Assembly (NCBI RefSeq): GCF_012978815.1 | Contig: NZ_LIWR01000005.1 | Location: forward strand, 1 to 64,000 | DNA from: Campylobacter sp. RM16189 | GTDB lineage: Bacteria; Campylobacterota; Campylobacteria; Campylobacterales; Campylobacteraceae | DNA length: 64,000 bases | Direction: 5' to 3' | Part shown: in pieces, positions 44,284 to 53,361 of the stretch | Numbering within the stretch: the first letter of the stretch is position 1 | Layout: every line of letters starts with the position of its first letter | The notes under the pieces: generated by a model | What the model saw: the letters and a program-made list of their open reading frames with translations, nothing else | Database searches by the model: none | Told to the model about the DNA's origin: nothing | Program-made: the position numbers and the translations under genes

Positions 44284-45239
44284 TACGCTACCTCCCATAA
44301 AACGCCGCTTTGTTTGACGTACTCTATCACTTTTGCCTCATCTTCTTTTTCTACGTTTATAACAAGCGAGCCAAGGACATTTTCGTTTAGCTTTTCAAGC
44401 TTGCCCCAGACGATGTTAAAATCTACATTTAGAGTTCTTGCCATGTGAGTTATGATACTTTTTTGCGCTACCTCTTTTGGGAAAAACAGACGGATATTAA
44501 CTCCGCTTTGAGGCAGAATTTCAACTTCGCCTAAAAACTCTTTCATCTTTTCATCCGGTTTTAAAAATAGCTCTTCGATACTTCCTGAACCTATGATTTT
44601 GCCGTGTTCTAGCAGGATCGCTCTATGTGCGGTTGATTTTACGACTTCCATCTCGTGAGTGACGATAACTATGCTTATTTTTAGCTCGCGATTTATCTTC
44701 TTTAAAAGCTCGAGAATCGAATTTGTCGTGTTTGGATCAAGGGCCGAAGTCGCCTCATCGCTTAGTAAAATTTTAGGATTTAATGCAAGCGCTCTAGCTA
44801 TGGCTACACGCTGCTTTTGACCTCCGCTTAGCTCGCTTGGATAGCTTTTTGATTTGTTACTTAGCCCTACAAGCTCGAGCAATTCACTTACTCTTTTTTG
44901 AATTTCGCTTTTTGGATATTTCCAAAACTCAAGCGGTGTTGCGATATTGTCAAATACGTTTTTTCTAGCCATCAGAGCAAAATGCTGAAATATCATGCCG
45001 ACATCTTTTCTAAAGTGTCTAAGCTCGTTTGCGCTCATATCTTTTATCTCTTTACCATATACTTTTACAGAGCCGCTTTGATAACTCTCAAGTCCGTTTA
45101 TGCAGCGAAGCAGAGTGGATTTGCCTGCTCCGCTATGTCCGACAAGTGCGAAAATTTCGCTCTCATTTACCGTAAAACTCACATCATCTATGACTTTTGT
45201 ATCGCCATAGTATTTAATCAAATTTGAAATTTCTATCAT
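44283..45239 (-). CDS. metN: Methionine ABC transporter ATPase
   Basis: This 318-residue ATPase has Walker [10 protein letters not shown] (about 34-42), [16 protein letters not shown] (about 136-151), Walker [14 protein letters not shown], and a C-terminal NIL/ACT-like domain (from about 235, with [19 protein letters not shown]). In E. coli that domain binds methionine and inhibits transport. It powers MetI. It follows a 48-residue membrane protein gene and valS on the same strand. Confidence 0.94.
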   Translation of the reverse strand: MIEISNLIKYYGDTKVIDDVSFTVNESEIFALVGHSGAGKSTLLRCINGLESYQSGSVKVYGKEIKDMSANELRHFRKDVGMIFQHFALMARKNVFDNIATPLEFWKYPKSEIQKRVSELLELVGLSNKSKSYPSELSGGQKQRVAIARALALNPKILLSDEATSALDPNTTNSILELLKKINRELKISIVIVTHEMEVVKSTAHRAILLEHGKIIGSGSIEELFLKPDEKMKEFLGEVEILPQSGVNIRLFFPKEVAQKSIITHMARTLNVDFNIVWGKLEKLNENVLGSLVINVEKEDEAKVIEYVKQSGVLWEVA

Positions 45240-45256
45240 TAAGTTTATATGCCCTG

Positions 45257-45403
45257 TTATTTAAATAAAAAATAATAAATCACATAAAACCAACTAAGAA
45301 ATCCATGTATAATCGCCCATAAAATGCTCTTATTTGCACCCCATGACAAGGCGACCGCAACGACAGTTCCTAACGTAAATCCACCAAATCCTAAACCCTT
45401 CAT
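45257..45403 (-). CDS. 48-residue predicted membrane protein
   Basis: ATG 45403 follows an AAAGGAT ribosome site by five bases, 15 bases after the valS stop. The product begins [20 protein letters not shown], then [18 protein letters not shown] and an aromatic tail ending FLFK. Two short hydrophobic stretches (about 8-20 and 27-46) suggest a hairpin in the inner membrane. It resembles small conserved membrane proteins often left unannotated. It lies between valS and metN, and its function is unknown. Confidence 0.7.
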   Translation of the reverse strand: MKGLGFGGFTLGTVVAVALSWGANKSILWAIIHGFLSWFYVIYYFLFK

Positions 45404-45417
45404 TCTTATCCTTTAAG

Positions 45418-48033
45418 TTATTTACTAAATTTTTTAAGCTCAGCTTCCACCTTTTCAAACTGCTCTTTTGCACTTGCAAGGCCTGCTTTGTTTGTTTCTA
45501 TCACATCAGCAGGGGCGTTTGCTACAAATTTTTCGTTATTAAGCATGTTTGAAAGCTTTATTATCTCTTTTTCAAGCTTATTTTTTTGCGCGGTAAGTCT
45601 ACTTATCATCGCCGACATATCAACGCCTTCAAGCGAGATAAAGACTTCTAAATTTTCGCTTACATCGCATACTGCATCAGCTATCTTGCTGCTTACAAAT
45701 TCGATTTGCTCGCATTTGGAAAGTAGGGCGATATACTCTTTTGCCTCGCTTAAATTTTCGCTTCTGTTTAGCTTTACGTAAGCCTTTGAGATTTTAGAAT
45801 TTCCTAGGTCAATCGTAGCTTTTGCGCGTCTTATAGCAACTATCGCTTCGATTACCAGTGAAAAAATGCCTTCTATCATTAAATTTTGCTCTTTTATCTC
45901 AGGATAGCGTGAAATCATTATAGAGCCTGAGTTTTGTAAATTTGTGCCGCTTAGCTCGTGATATAAGTATTCGCTTATAAACGGCATAAACGGACTTAGC
46001 AGCCTCATCGCCTCTTTAAATATGCTTCCAAGCTCTTTTACGCTACTTTTATCGGCTTTACTAAGCTCGATTCCCCAGTCGCAAAACTCATCCCAGAGGA
46101 ATTTATAAAGCGCATTCGCAGCGTCGTTAAAGCGGTAGGTATCGATATTTTCACGCACTTGGCGAACACACTCATTAAAGCGACTGTTTATATAAATTCC
46201 AAGCTTGGTTTTAAGCTCTATCTTATCAAGATCTTCAAATTTACTCTCGTTTAGTAGCAGGTATTTGCTGGCGTTATAAAGCTTATTGGTGAAATTTCTT
46301 ACTAATTTAATCTTATCTTCGCTAAGCTTTATGTCTCGACCCTGAACGGCAAGAAGTGCCAGAGTAAAACGCAAGATATCGGCGCTATACTCCTCAATAC
46401 TATCAAGCGGATCGATCACGTTTCCAAGGCTTTTACTCATCTTTCTACCTTGCTCGTCTTTAACTAAAGCGTGCAGATATATATCGCTAAACGGAAGCTC
46501 GCCAAGCGCATTTTGCCCTTGAAACATCATTCTTGTAACCCAGAAAAATAGTATATCAAAGCCTGTTATCAGCAGGTTGTTTGGATAAAATTCAGCTAAA
46601 TCGTTTTCAAACCATTTTTCGTTTTTAAGCTCGTCACCGTTACCCCAACCAAGCGTGCTAAAAGGCCAAAGACCGCTAGAAAACCAAGTATCAAGCACGT
46701 CCGGATCTTGATGGAAATTTTTGCTTTTACACTTTCTGCACTCTGTCGGTTCGCTCTCATCAGCCCACTCATGGCCGCAATCATCGCAATAAAAAACGGG
46801 AATTTGATGTCCCCACCAAAGCTGACGAGATATACACCAGTCGCGAAGTTCTCTCATCCAAGCGTTAAAGCTATTTATCCAGTGTGGAGGGTAAAATTTA
46901 GCAAGACCGCTTGTTACATCTGCAATTGCCTGATCGGCTATCTCGCGTTTTACAAACCACTGTTTTGAAATGTAAGGTTCTACGATATTTTTGCAGCGGT
47001 AGCAGTAGCCTACTTGATTTTCGTAGTCTTCAATCTTTTCGATGTTGCCAATCTTTTCTAGCTCCGCTACGATGATATCTCTTGCTTCAAGTCTTTCAAG
47101 ACCTTTAAATTTATCGCACTGATCGTTTAGGATTCCAGCCTCATCAAAGCATGTGATGAACTCCAAATTATGGCGCTTGCCAACCTCGTAGTCGTTCATA
47201 TCGTGAGCAGGAGTAACCTTAACAAGTCCTGTTCCAAACTCCATATCCACGTGCTCGTCGGCTATGATCTCTATCTCGCGGTTGATGATAGGCAAAACCA
47301 CTTTTTTGCCGACTAGGTGTTTATATCTCTCGTCGTTTGGATTTACCATTACGGCTGTATCGCCGAAGTATGTTTCCGGGCGAGTTGTGGCTACTACGAT
47401 ATAGTCTTTGCTATCTTTTAGAAAGTATCTGATGTGATAGAGCTTGCCTCTGTTATCTTTATGCTCAACCTCGATATCGCTAAGTGCGCCATCATGCGTA
47501 CACCAGTTTATCATGTAGTTTCCGCGAACTATCGTGCCGTTTTCATAAAGCTTGACAAATGCCTTTTTAACGGCTTTTTTAAGCCCTTCATCCATAGTAA
47601 ATCTCTGGCGACTCCAAGCGGGAGTTATGCCAAGGCGGCGCATTTGATGAACTATCATGCCGCCGCTTTTTTCCTTCCATCGCCATACGCGCTTTACGAA
47701 CTCTTCGCGTCCTATGCTCTCTTTTGTTATACCTTGAGCTAAAAGCTGCTTTTCAACGACGTTTTGAGTGGCGATGCCTGCATGATCAAGCCCCGGCTGC
47801 CAAAGTGTTTTGTAGCCGTCCATCCTTTTATAGCGGGTGATGATATCTTGAAGTGTAAAAGTAAGGGAGTGTCCGATATGAAGCGAACCTGTGACGTTTG
47901 GAGGAGGCATCATAATGCAAAATTTGCGTCCGTCTTTTTGGATCTCTTTGTTTGCATCTATCTCGAAATATCCGCGCTCTTCCCAAATTTTATAAAATTT
48001 CTCTTCAACCTCTTTTGCGTTGTAAAAACTCAC
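45418..48033 (-). CDS. valS: Valyl-tRNA synthetase
   Basis: This class I synthetase attaches valine to tRNA-Val. The 871-residue protein has PPPNVTGSLHIGHSLTF with the HIGH motif (about residue 52), the editing domain (about 190-330), zinc-type cysteines (CYRCKN and CDDCGHEW...CRKCKS), KMSKSLGNVIDP (KMSKS about 525) and a C-terminal coiled coil from about 810. It is complete and of normal length. Confidence 0.97.
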   Translation of the reverse strand: MSFYNAKEVEEKFYKIWEERGYFEIDANKEIQKDGRKFCIMMPPPNVTGSLHIGHSLTFTLQDIITRYKRMDGYKTLWQPGLDHAGIATQNVVEKQLLAQGITKESIGREEFVKRVWRWKEKSGGMIVHQMRRLGITPAWSRQRFTMDEGLKKAVKKAFVKLYENGTIVRGNYMINWCTHDGALSDIEVEHKDNRGKLYHIRYFLKDSKDYIVVATTRPETYFGDTAVMVNPNDERYKHLVGKKVVLPIINREIEIIADEHVDMEFGTGLVKVTPAHDMNDYEVGKRHNLEFITCFDEAGILNDQCDKFKGLERLEARDIIVAELEKIGNIEKIEDYENQVGYCYRCKNIVEPYISKQWFVKREIADQAIADVTSGLAKFYPPHWINSFNAWMRELRDWCISRQLWWGHQIPVFYCDDCGHEWADESEPTECRKCKSKNFHQDPDVLDTWFSSGLWPFSTLGWGNGDELKNEKWFENDLAEFYPNNLLITGFDILFFWVTRMMFQGQNALGELPFSDIYLHALVKDEQGRKMSKSLGNVIDPLDSIEEYSADILRFTLALLAVQGRDIKLSEDKIKLVRNFTNKLYNASKYLLLNESKFEDLDKIELKTKLGIYINSRFNECVRQVRENIDTYRFNDAANALYKFLWDEFCDWGIELSKADKSSVKELGSIFKEAMRLLSPFMPFISEYLYHELSGTNLQNSGSIMISRYPEIKEQNLMIEGIFSLVIEAIVAIRRAKATIDLGNSKISKAYVKLNRSENLSEAKEYIALLSKCEQIEFVSSKIADAVCDVSENLEVFISLEGVDMSAMISRLTAQKNKLEKEIIKLSNMLNNEKFVANAPADVIETNKAGLASAKEQFEKVEAELKKFSK

Positions 48034-48131
48034 TTCAAATCCTTTTAGAATTTATCAAAAATGCTCGATTTTATCAGAATTTTACTAATAAGGCGATTAA
48101 ATTTGTAAGAGTAGATTTAAATTTAAAGTTG

Positions 48132-48165
48132 AAAGAGGAGGCTCTAGCTGGTAAAGCCACCTCTT
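48132..48165. terminator. Hairpin between the A2M gene and valS
   Basis: AAAGAGG-A-GGCT and AGCC-A-CCTCTTT form an 11-bp stem with one mismatch. It lies just after the A2M stop on the minus strand, but the T-run is better on the plus strand (CTCTTTTT). Confidence 0.6.
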
Positions 48166-48171
48166 TTTGGT

Positions 48172-51100
48172 TTATTTTACGATAAATTCTTTTTGAGCTA
48201 GATCGTAATCGCTTATGCTCTCGTCATACATATTTTCTGTAATTACCGCAGGTAGCATACATTTACCGCTCATCACGACTCTAAGCGGGGTATAAATAGC
48301 AAACGGCACCTTATCTTTTTCATTCGCGTATCCTGAATTAAGCGAGTAAAAGCTAAGTACTCTATCATCTTGTATATTTTGATGTTCGACATATAGAGTG
48401 TTTTTCGTAGCCTTTGTTCTCAAATTCGGAGCTATATTTTCATTTATGACTTCAAAGCAAGGGCTTATCTGCTCATTTATCACTCCGTTTCTTATGTAGT
48501 CTATTGTCTTTAGTGTTAGCTTGGAGTATATGACATCATTTAGCTTAATGTTGTTGATATCTACCTCTTTACCATTTTTATCGACAAAGGTTCTATAGAT
48601 ATCAAGACCCTTTTTATTAAAATCGTGATTTATATTAAGAGGTCTATATGCCAAGCTTCTTACGCTTAAATATACCGATGATCCAGACTCTGGAGTAACG
48701 GTAATTTCAGGTTTTTTAGGAGATATGTCGATATTATTTAATCCGTCAAAAAGTATATCTTGACCATCGTAGCTTATCTTAAATTTATTTCTAGTTGAAG
48801 TATCTTTAATATAAGCTCTTAGTGCCATTAATGTAAATGCACGCTCTTGCGTAGAATACATTTTGTCTATATTTTTGATTAGATAGTTTGCCATCTCTTC
48901 GCTAAATGCGTTTTTCTTAAAATGTCTAGTGTGAAGTAGCAGTGTAAACGCTGTATTTCTCTTTCTTGAGCCAAAGTTATCAGCTAGAGATTTCTCTTTG
49001 TTATAAACTACATCGCTAATTTGTTTAAGTGCATTTTCACTCTCTTTTTTTAGTCCTACATTTTGAAGGATCGATGCCATCAAGTAAGCTTCAAGAGAGG
49101 TTGAAAATTTTCTATTATCGTAAAGTGCATTGGCTGCAGATTTTTCAAGCTTGTTTTGAGTACTTAATACATAAGCTGCATATAGGGCTTGAAGATTGTC
49201 TTTTGAGCCAAAATTCATAAGCCAACTAATGGCTTTTGACTTCACATTTTTATCAAGTTCAAATCCTGATTTTTCAAGCTCTAAAAGCGTATCTATCGCA
49301 TAGATAGAGGCAAAATTATTAGTATAGCTTAACTCTCCCCAATAACCAAAGCTTCCATCAGCTTTTTGCATTTTTATAAGATCCTTCATGCCTGCTGTTA
49401 TAAACCTCTTAATGTCAGCCGCATCTATTCTTGATTTTGTGCTGTTTTGGTCGTTAAGCACTAAGGCGTTAAGCTCTAAAAGCTTACTTGAGCGTTGCTC
49501 CGAGCATCCGTAAGGATAGTTTATAAGCTTATCGCTATTTGCTCCAAGAAGGCTTTTTATAGAGGTTGAAGCATCTATTTTGATATCTTTAAATTCAGGC
49601 TCAAATGTCAAAGTTTTCTTTTCGCTTGCCTGAAAAGATGTGGCATATGTGCTGAGTGGACAAGGATAAACCACGTCTAAATTTAATGAGTAAGAGTAGC
49701 TTTCTTTGCCGTCGTTTGCCTTAAATTTCAAGAACGATTTGCCGGTAGAGTTTGCCTCTAAGACAATTGTTGTTTTTAAATTCTCATTTGGCTTTAGAGT
49801 TATCTTCTCTTTTTCAAGTTTTGCGTTTAAATTTGTATCTAAGCTAAGAGTAATCTCTTTTGTATCGTTTGTAGTATTTATAACTCTTAGGATGTAATTT
49901 ATCTTATCGCCTTTTACTAAGTATGCAGTTTGTGTAGGTTTTAATATAATGTCATCTTTGACGTTAATTTCACTTATATCAAAACCAAGCTTACTTTCGC
50001 TCTTTGCTAAAACGGCTAGATTTATCTTGGAATTGAAGTCCTCAGGAACCTCTACTTCAAAAGTTGCATTTCCGCTAGCATCAGCTTTTGTAGTTTGCAT
50101 TTTGATATAAGTTTTTACGTTTTTCTTGTCAACTGGAGTTGCAAATTTCGCCATTCTCATCTCCATTAGTGAGCTAGCCGTATCACCGCCAAAGCTTAGC
50201 ACTTTACCGTCTTTTTTAAATCCAGTAATACTGTCAAATATATCAAAATCAAGCACAGAATCCGCTATTGCTTTATTGAAGAAATCAAGAGGGCTTTTAA
50301 ATTTTTGATTAGTTATCTGCAAAATTCCCTCATCTACAGCAAATAATGTAATCTCAGAATTAGGATCGGCTTTTACTTCCATCTTAAATTTAGAATTTGA
50401 CCTTACTACATTTGGAGCCTTTGCTTTTACTTCCATATTTCTTTCTTTATGTTCTGCTTTGGCATAAACCTTATCGTATGCCCTAAACGGAAGTATATCA
50501 CTATCGGCTACTCTTATGATGAGAGCGCTTACATATAATCCCTCAAAGTCAAAATCCAGATCAAATTTTACATTGGCTGAGTTATTTTGGATATTTAAAA
50601 TTTTATGTTTTTTTACCCCGTTGCTTTCAAGTGTAACGAGTGCCATAGCGTTTTTGAGTACAGAGCTTACATCTACACTCATCACATCGCCTTTTTTATA
50701 GCTCTTTTGATTTAGTTTTATTTGAGCTTTTGCCAGTTCTTTTGTAGGAGCAAGTGAGCCGTAATCCCAGCCACTGACATATATATTTATGCTTGAACTA
50801 TGTCCGCTTATAGTATCCGTTACGACTACTTTGTAATCTCCGCTTTGAGAGAAGCTGTAAGAAAATGTATTTGTAGATTGCGATACTTTAGATATGCTTT
50901 CATAGTTTTTATTCCATCTCATCACACCTTCTTTATCTAGGTTGTAATTCCATACTCCTCTTTTTATATCTATTACTTTTTCTATTCCTTGTTTTTCTTC
51001 GCCACTTATAGGATCTATGTTGATGAAGTTAAAATTTACATTGTTATTAACCTCTGTAAAGTCGGTATCGGCCTTGATTCCTACCATAGTATCAAAAGGA

Positions 51101-53361
51101 TAGATAGTTAGATTTTTACTTGCCGATATATTTTTACCATCATCATTGATATTAAAGACCAAGGTAGCACCAATTACGCTTGCAACCTTTTTTTGCCCTA
51201 TAAGCGGTTTTATTATCTTTGTGCTCTTGCCGTCTTTGTCAAGCTTTATATCTTTAAATATCTGGTCAAAGTATATTTTAGAGTATTCACTATTACTAAA
51301 ATTATAATTTTTAAATTTATCGTTTGAATACTCTTTTTGATACATATTTAGCTCTATGTTGCCTTTTAAATCACCAGCAGGTGCACCAAATAGATAGTTG
51401 CTTTGAAGCTTAGCTTCTATTAGTTCATCTTTGTTATATATATCTTTATTTAGTGTTATGTTATTTTTTATGCGTTGAGGAGTGAAGGACTCAACTGAGA
51501 AATTTTGAGAAGTTAGTATTCTGTCTGCGAAAATAACTTCAAATTTAAACGATCCGCTAAGTTCCGAATTTACACTCTCGTCAAAATTTATCACTCCAAG
51601 CTTATCTGTCTTTATAGATTTATTAAGTATTGTTTTGTTTTGAGGATCTTTTATTTTAAGTTTTACAGGCATTTCAGATAGAGCGCTAAATATAGCGTTT
51701 TTGATTATTATCTCTCCTTTTATTGTATCTGATGGACGAATTATATCGCTCGCAAAGTGTAAATAAGCGCTGTAAAGTTCATTTGGAGCTTTCTTTGGAT
51801 AGTAGCCATTTTCGTTTAAATTTTTGCCCTGAGTCAAGATTATAAACCCTTGCTCTTTGCCTATGGTTACGACAGCAGATGAAGCCTCTTCGCCGATATT
51901 TTTCTTGTTAAATTTAAATATGCCCTCATCGTTTGTTATTCCGTTTGCTAAAATTTCGTTTTTATTAGAATAAATTTTTACATCCGCGTTTGCTACCACA
52001 GCATTTTGACTAAGTCTATTGGCGAATAAAAAGATCTCATCCTTAGCCAGTTTGACGCTTACGCCTATATCTGTTAAATATACTACTTTAGATGTGCTTT
52101 TTTCTTTGTCGTAATATATTGTTATAAGATACACTCCATCTCCGCTATCTGCGAAGTCAAGCTTGATCTTATGTTTTGAAATTTCATTTAAAGTCCCGCC
52201 AAGCTCATAGTTTTTACTTGCTACCTCTTTAACTAAAGGCGATAGGTCTTCGTTTGAAAAATTTAAGAAGTATCTATAGTTTTGATCCATTAGTTTTTCT
52301 ACTACTACTTTTGCAGTGCTTGTATTGACGCTTTCTATGGCTATCTCGCCGATATTTGACATATATGGAGCATTTTGCGGATCGCTAAATTTTAAAAACG
52401 GTTTTAAATTTCCAAATTTGATTTTAAATTCAGCACTCTCTCTTAGTAATGAATACCTATCTCCAAATCCTTTTAAATATCTTATTTTATATTCTGTATT
52501 CGGTTTAAATTCATCGCTTGTGACATCAATGTAATAATAGTGATCTTGCGGTATATCTTCTTTCTCTGTATAATTCGTATACTCAATCTCGCTAACTTTA
52601 AAATTTTTAACTCCGTCTATACTTACAAATTTATGAAAATTTCCATAATCAAGCCAATTTTTTAAATATAGTCTTATGGCTAATTTTCCATTATCCAAAC
52701 TAACTGCTTTAGGGGCGGTTAGAAGCATAGTTTTAGCCTCTGGATTATCCACAAACATCTCTTCTGTCGTAGGCTCTTGAGGTATTGCGTAGTTATTATC
52801 CAAATTTATTCCAGAGGTGCTTTTTAGATTATTTGATACGTCAAATATCAAATTTTCTCCGCTACTAAGTAGTTTTACATTAAAGTTATTCTTTGTTTTG
52901 CTTGTGATTTTGTATTTGATATCGTTTTTCGCTAGATTTTTTCTCTCGTAAATTTTAAAATTTTTAACAAATTCTTCTTCTTTAACCTCGTCATTAAAGC
53001 CTATCAGATAATCACTTTTAGAGTATTCTACAAATTTGTCTAATACAAAATCCCCGCTGTAAAACCCGGACGAAGTTTTATCTTTAATGCAGTTGTAATC
53101 AATACCTTTTACAAGTGGTTTTGTAAGATAAAGCGTGATATCGTTGTTTCCGTATTCGTATACTCCTTCAAGTTCTGGTGTGCATGTTAGAAGTTTTTTA
53201 TGCGTCATCGTTCCAATTAGTGACGATGTAGCCTTTTTTTCGTATTTTACTCCAAAGATTAATACTCTATCATCAGGCGCTCTAAAATCACCCGTAAGAG
53301 TGAAAGCATTTAGGCTCAAACATAGCATAAGAGTAGCTGCTGTAGATCTAAATAACATCAA
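48172..53361 (-). CDS. Bacterial alpha-2-macroglobulin (YfhM-like)
   Basis: This very large (1729-residue) periplasmic protein has a signal peptide (ATLMLCLSLNAFT), repeated macroglobulin beta domains over the first 1200 residues, and the thioester motif GCSEQ (Cys1286, Gln1289). An alpha/alpha toroid thioester domain then leads to a C-terminal receptor-like domain. Such proteins trap attacking proteases by a covalent bond and guard the cell wall next to PBP1C. Cys and Gln of the thioester are kept; the usual CLEQ reads CSEQ. Unlike E. coli YfhM I see no clear lipobox. The pbpC gene overlaps its start by four bases. Confidence 0.92.
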   Translation of the reverse strand: MMLFRSTAATLMLCLSLNAFTLTGDFRAPDDRVLIFGVKYEKKATSSLIGTMTHKKLLTCTPELEGVYEYGNNDITLYLTKPLVKGIDYNCIKDKTSSGFYSGDFVLDKFVEYSKSDYLIGFNDEVKEEEFVKNFKIYERKNLAKNDIKYKITSKTKNNFNVKLLSSGENLIFDVSNNLKSTSGINLDNNYAIPQEPTTEEMFVDNPEAKTMLLTAPKAVSLDNGKLAIRLYLKNWLDYGNFHKFVSIDGVKNFKVSEIEYTNYTEKEDIPQDHYYYIDVTSDEFKPNTEYKIRYLKGFGDRYSLLRESAEFKIKFGNLKPFLKFSDPQNAPYMSNIGEIAIESVNTSTAKVVVEKLMDQNYRYFLNFSNEDLSPLVKEVASKNYELGGTLNEISKHKIKLDFADSGDGVYLITIYYDKEKSTSKVVYLTDIGVSVKLAKDEIFLFANRLSQNAVVANADVKIYSNKNEILANGITNDEGIFKFNKKNIGEEASSAVVTIGKEQGFIILTQGKNLNENGYYPKKAPNELYSAYLHFASDIIRPSDTIKGEIIIKNAIFSALSEMPVKLKIKDPQNKTILNKSIKTDKLGVINFDESVNSELSGSFKFEVIFADRILTSQNFSVESFTPQRIKNNITLNKDIYNKDELIEAKLQSNYLFGAPAGDLKGNIELNMYQKEYSNDKFKNYNFSNSEYSKIYFDQIFKDIKLDKDGKSTKIIKPLIGQKKVASVIGATLVFNINDDGKNISASKNLTIYPFDTMVGIKADTDFTEVNNNVNFNFINIDPISGEEKQGIEKVIDIKRGVWNYNLDKEGVMRWNKNYESISKVSQSTNTFSYSFSQSGDYKVVVTDTISGHSSSINIYVSGWDYGSLAPTKELAKAQIKLNQKSYKKGDVMSVDVSSVLKNAMALVTLESNGVKKHKILNIQNNSANVKFDLDFDFEGLYVSALIIRVADSDILPFRAYDKVYAKAEHKERNMEVKAKAPNVVRSNSKFKMEVKADPNSEITLFAVDEGILQITNQKFKSPLDFFNKAIADSVLDFDIFDSITGFKKDGKVLSFGGDTASSLMEMRMAKFATPVDKKNVKTYIKMQTTKADASGNATFEVEVPEDFNSKINLAVLAKSESKLGFDISEINVKDDIILKPTQTAYLVKGDKINYILRVINTTNDTKEITLSLDTNLNAKLEKEKITLKPNENLKTTIVLEANSTGKSFLKFKANDGKESYSYSLNLDVVYPCPLSTYATSFQASEKKTLTFEPEFKDIKIDASTSIKSLLGANSDKLINYPYGCSEQRSSKLLELNALVLNDQNSTKSRIDAADIKRFITAGMKDLIKMQKADGSFGYWGELSYTNNFASIYAIDTLLELEKSGFELDKNVKSKAISWLMNFGSKDNLQALYAAYVLSTQNKLEKSAANALYDNRKFSTSLEAYLMASILQNVGLKKESENALKQISDVVYNKEKSLADNFGSRKRNTAFTLLLHTRHFKKNAFSEEMANYLIKNIDKMYSTQERAFTLMALRAYIKDTSTRNKFKISYDGQDILFDGLNNIDISPKKPEITVTPESGSSVYLSVRSLAYRPLNINHDFNKKGLDIYRTFVDKNGKEVDINNIKLNDVIYSKLTLKTIDYIRNGVINEQISPCFEVINENIAPNLRTKATKNTLYVEHQNIQDDRVLSFYSLNSGYANEKDKVPFAIYTPLRVVMSGKCMLPAVITENMYDESISDYDLAQKEFIVK

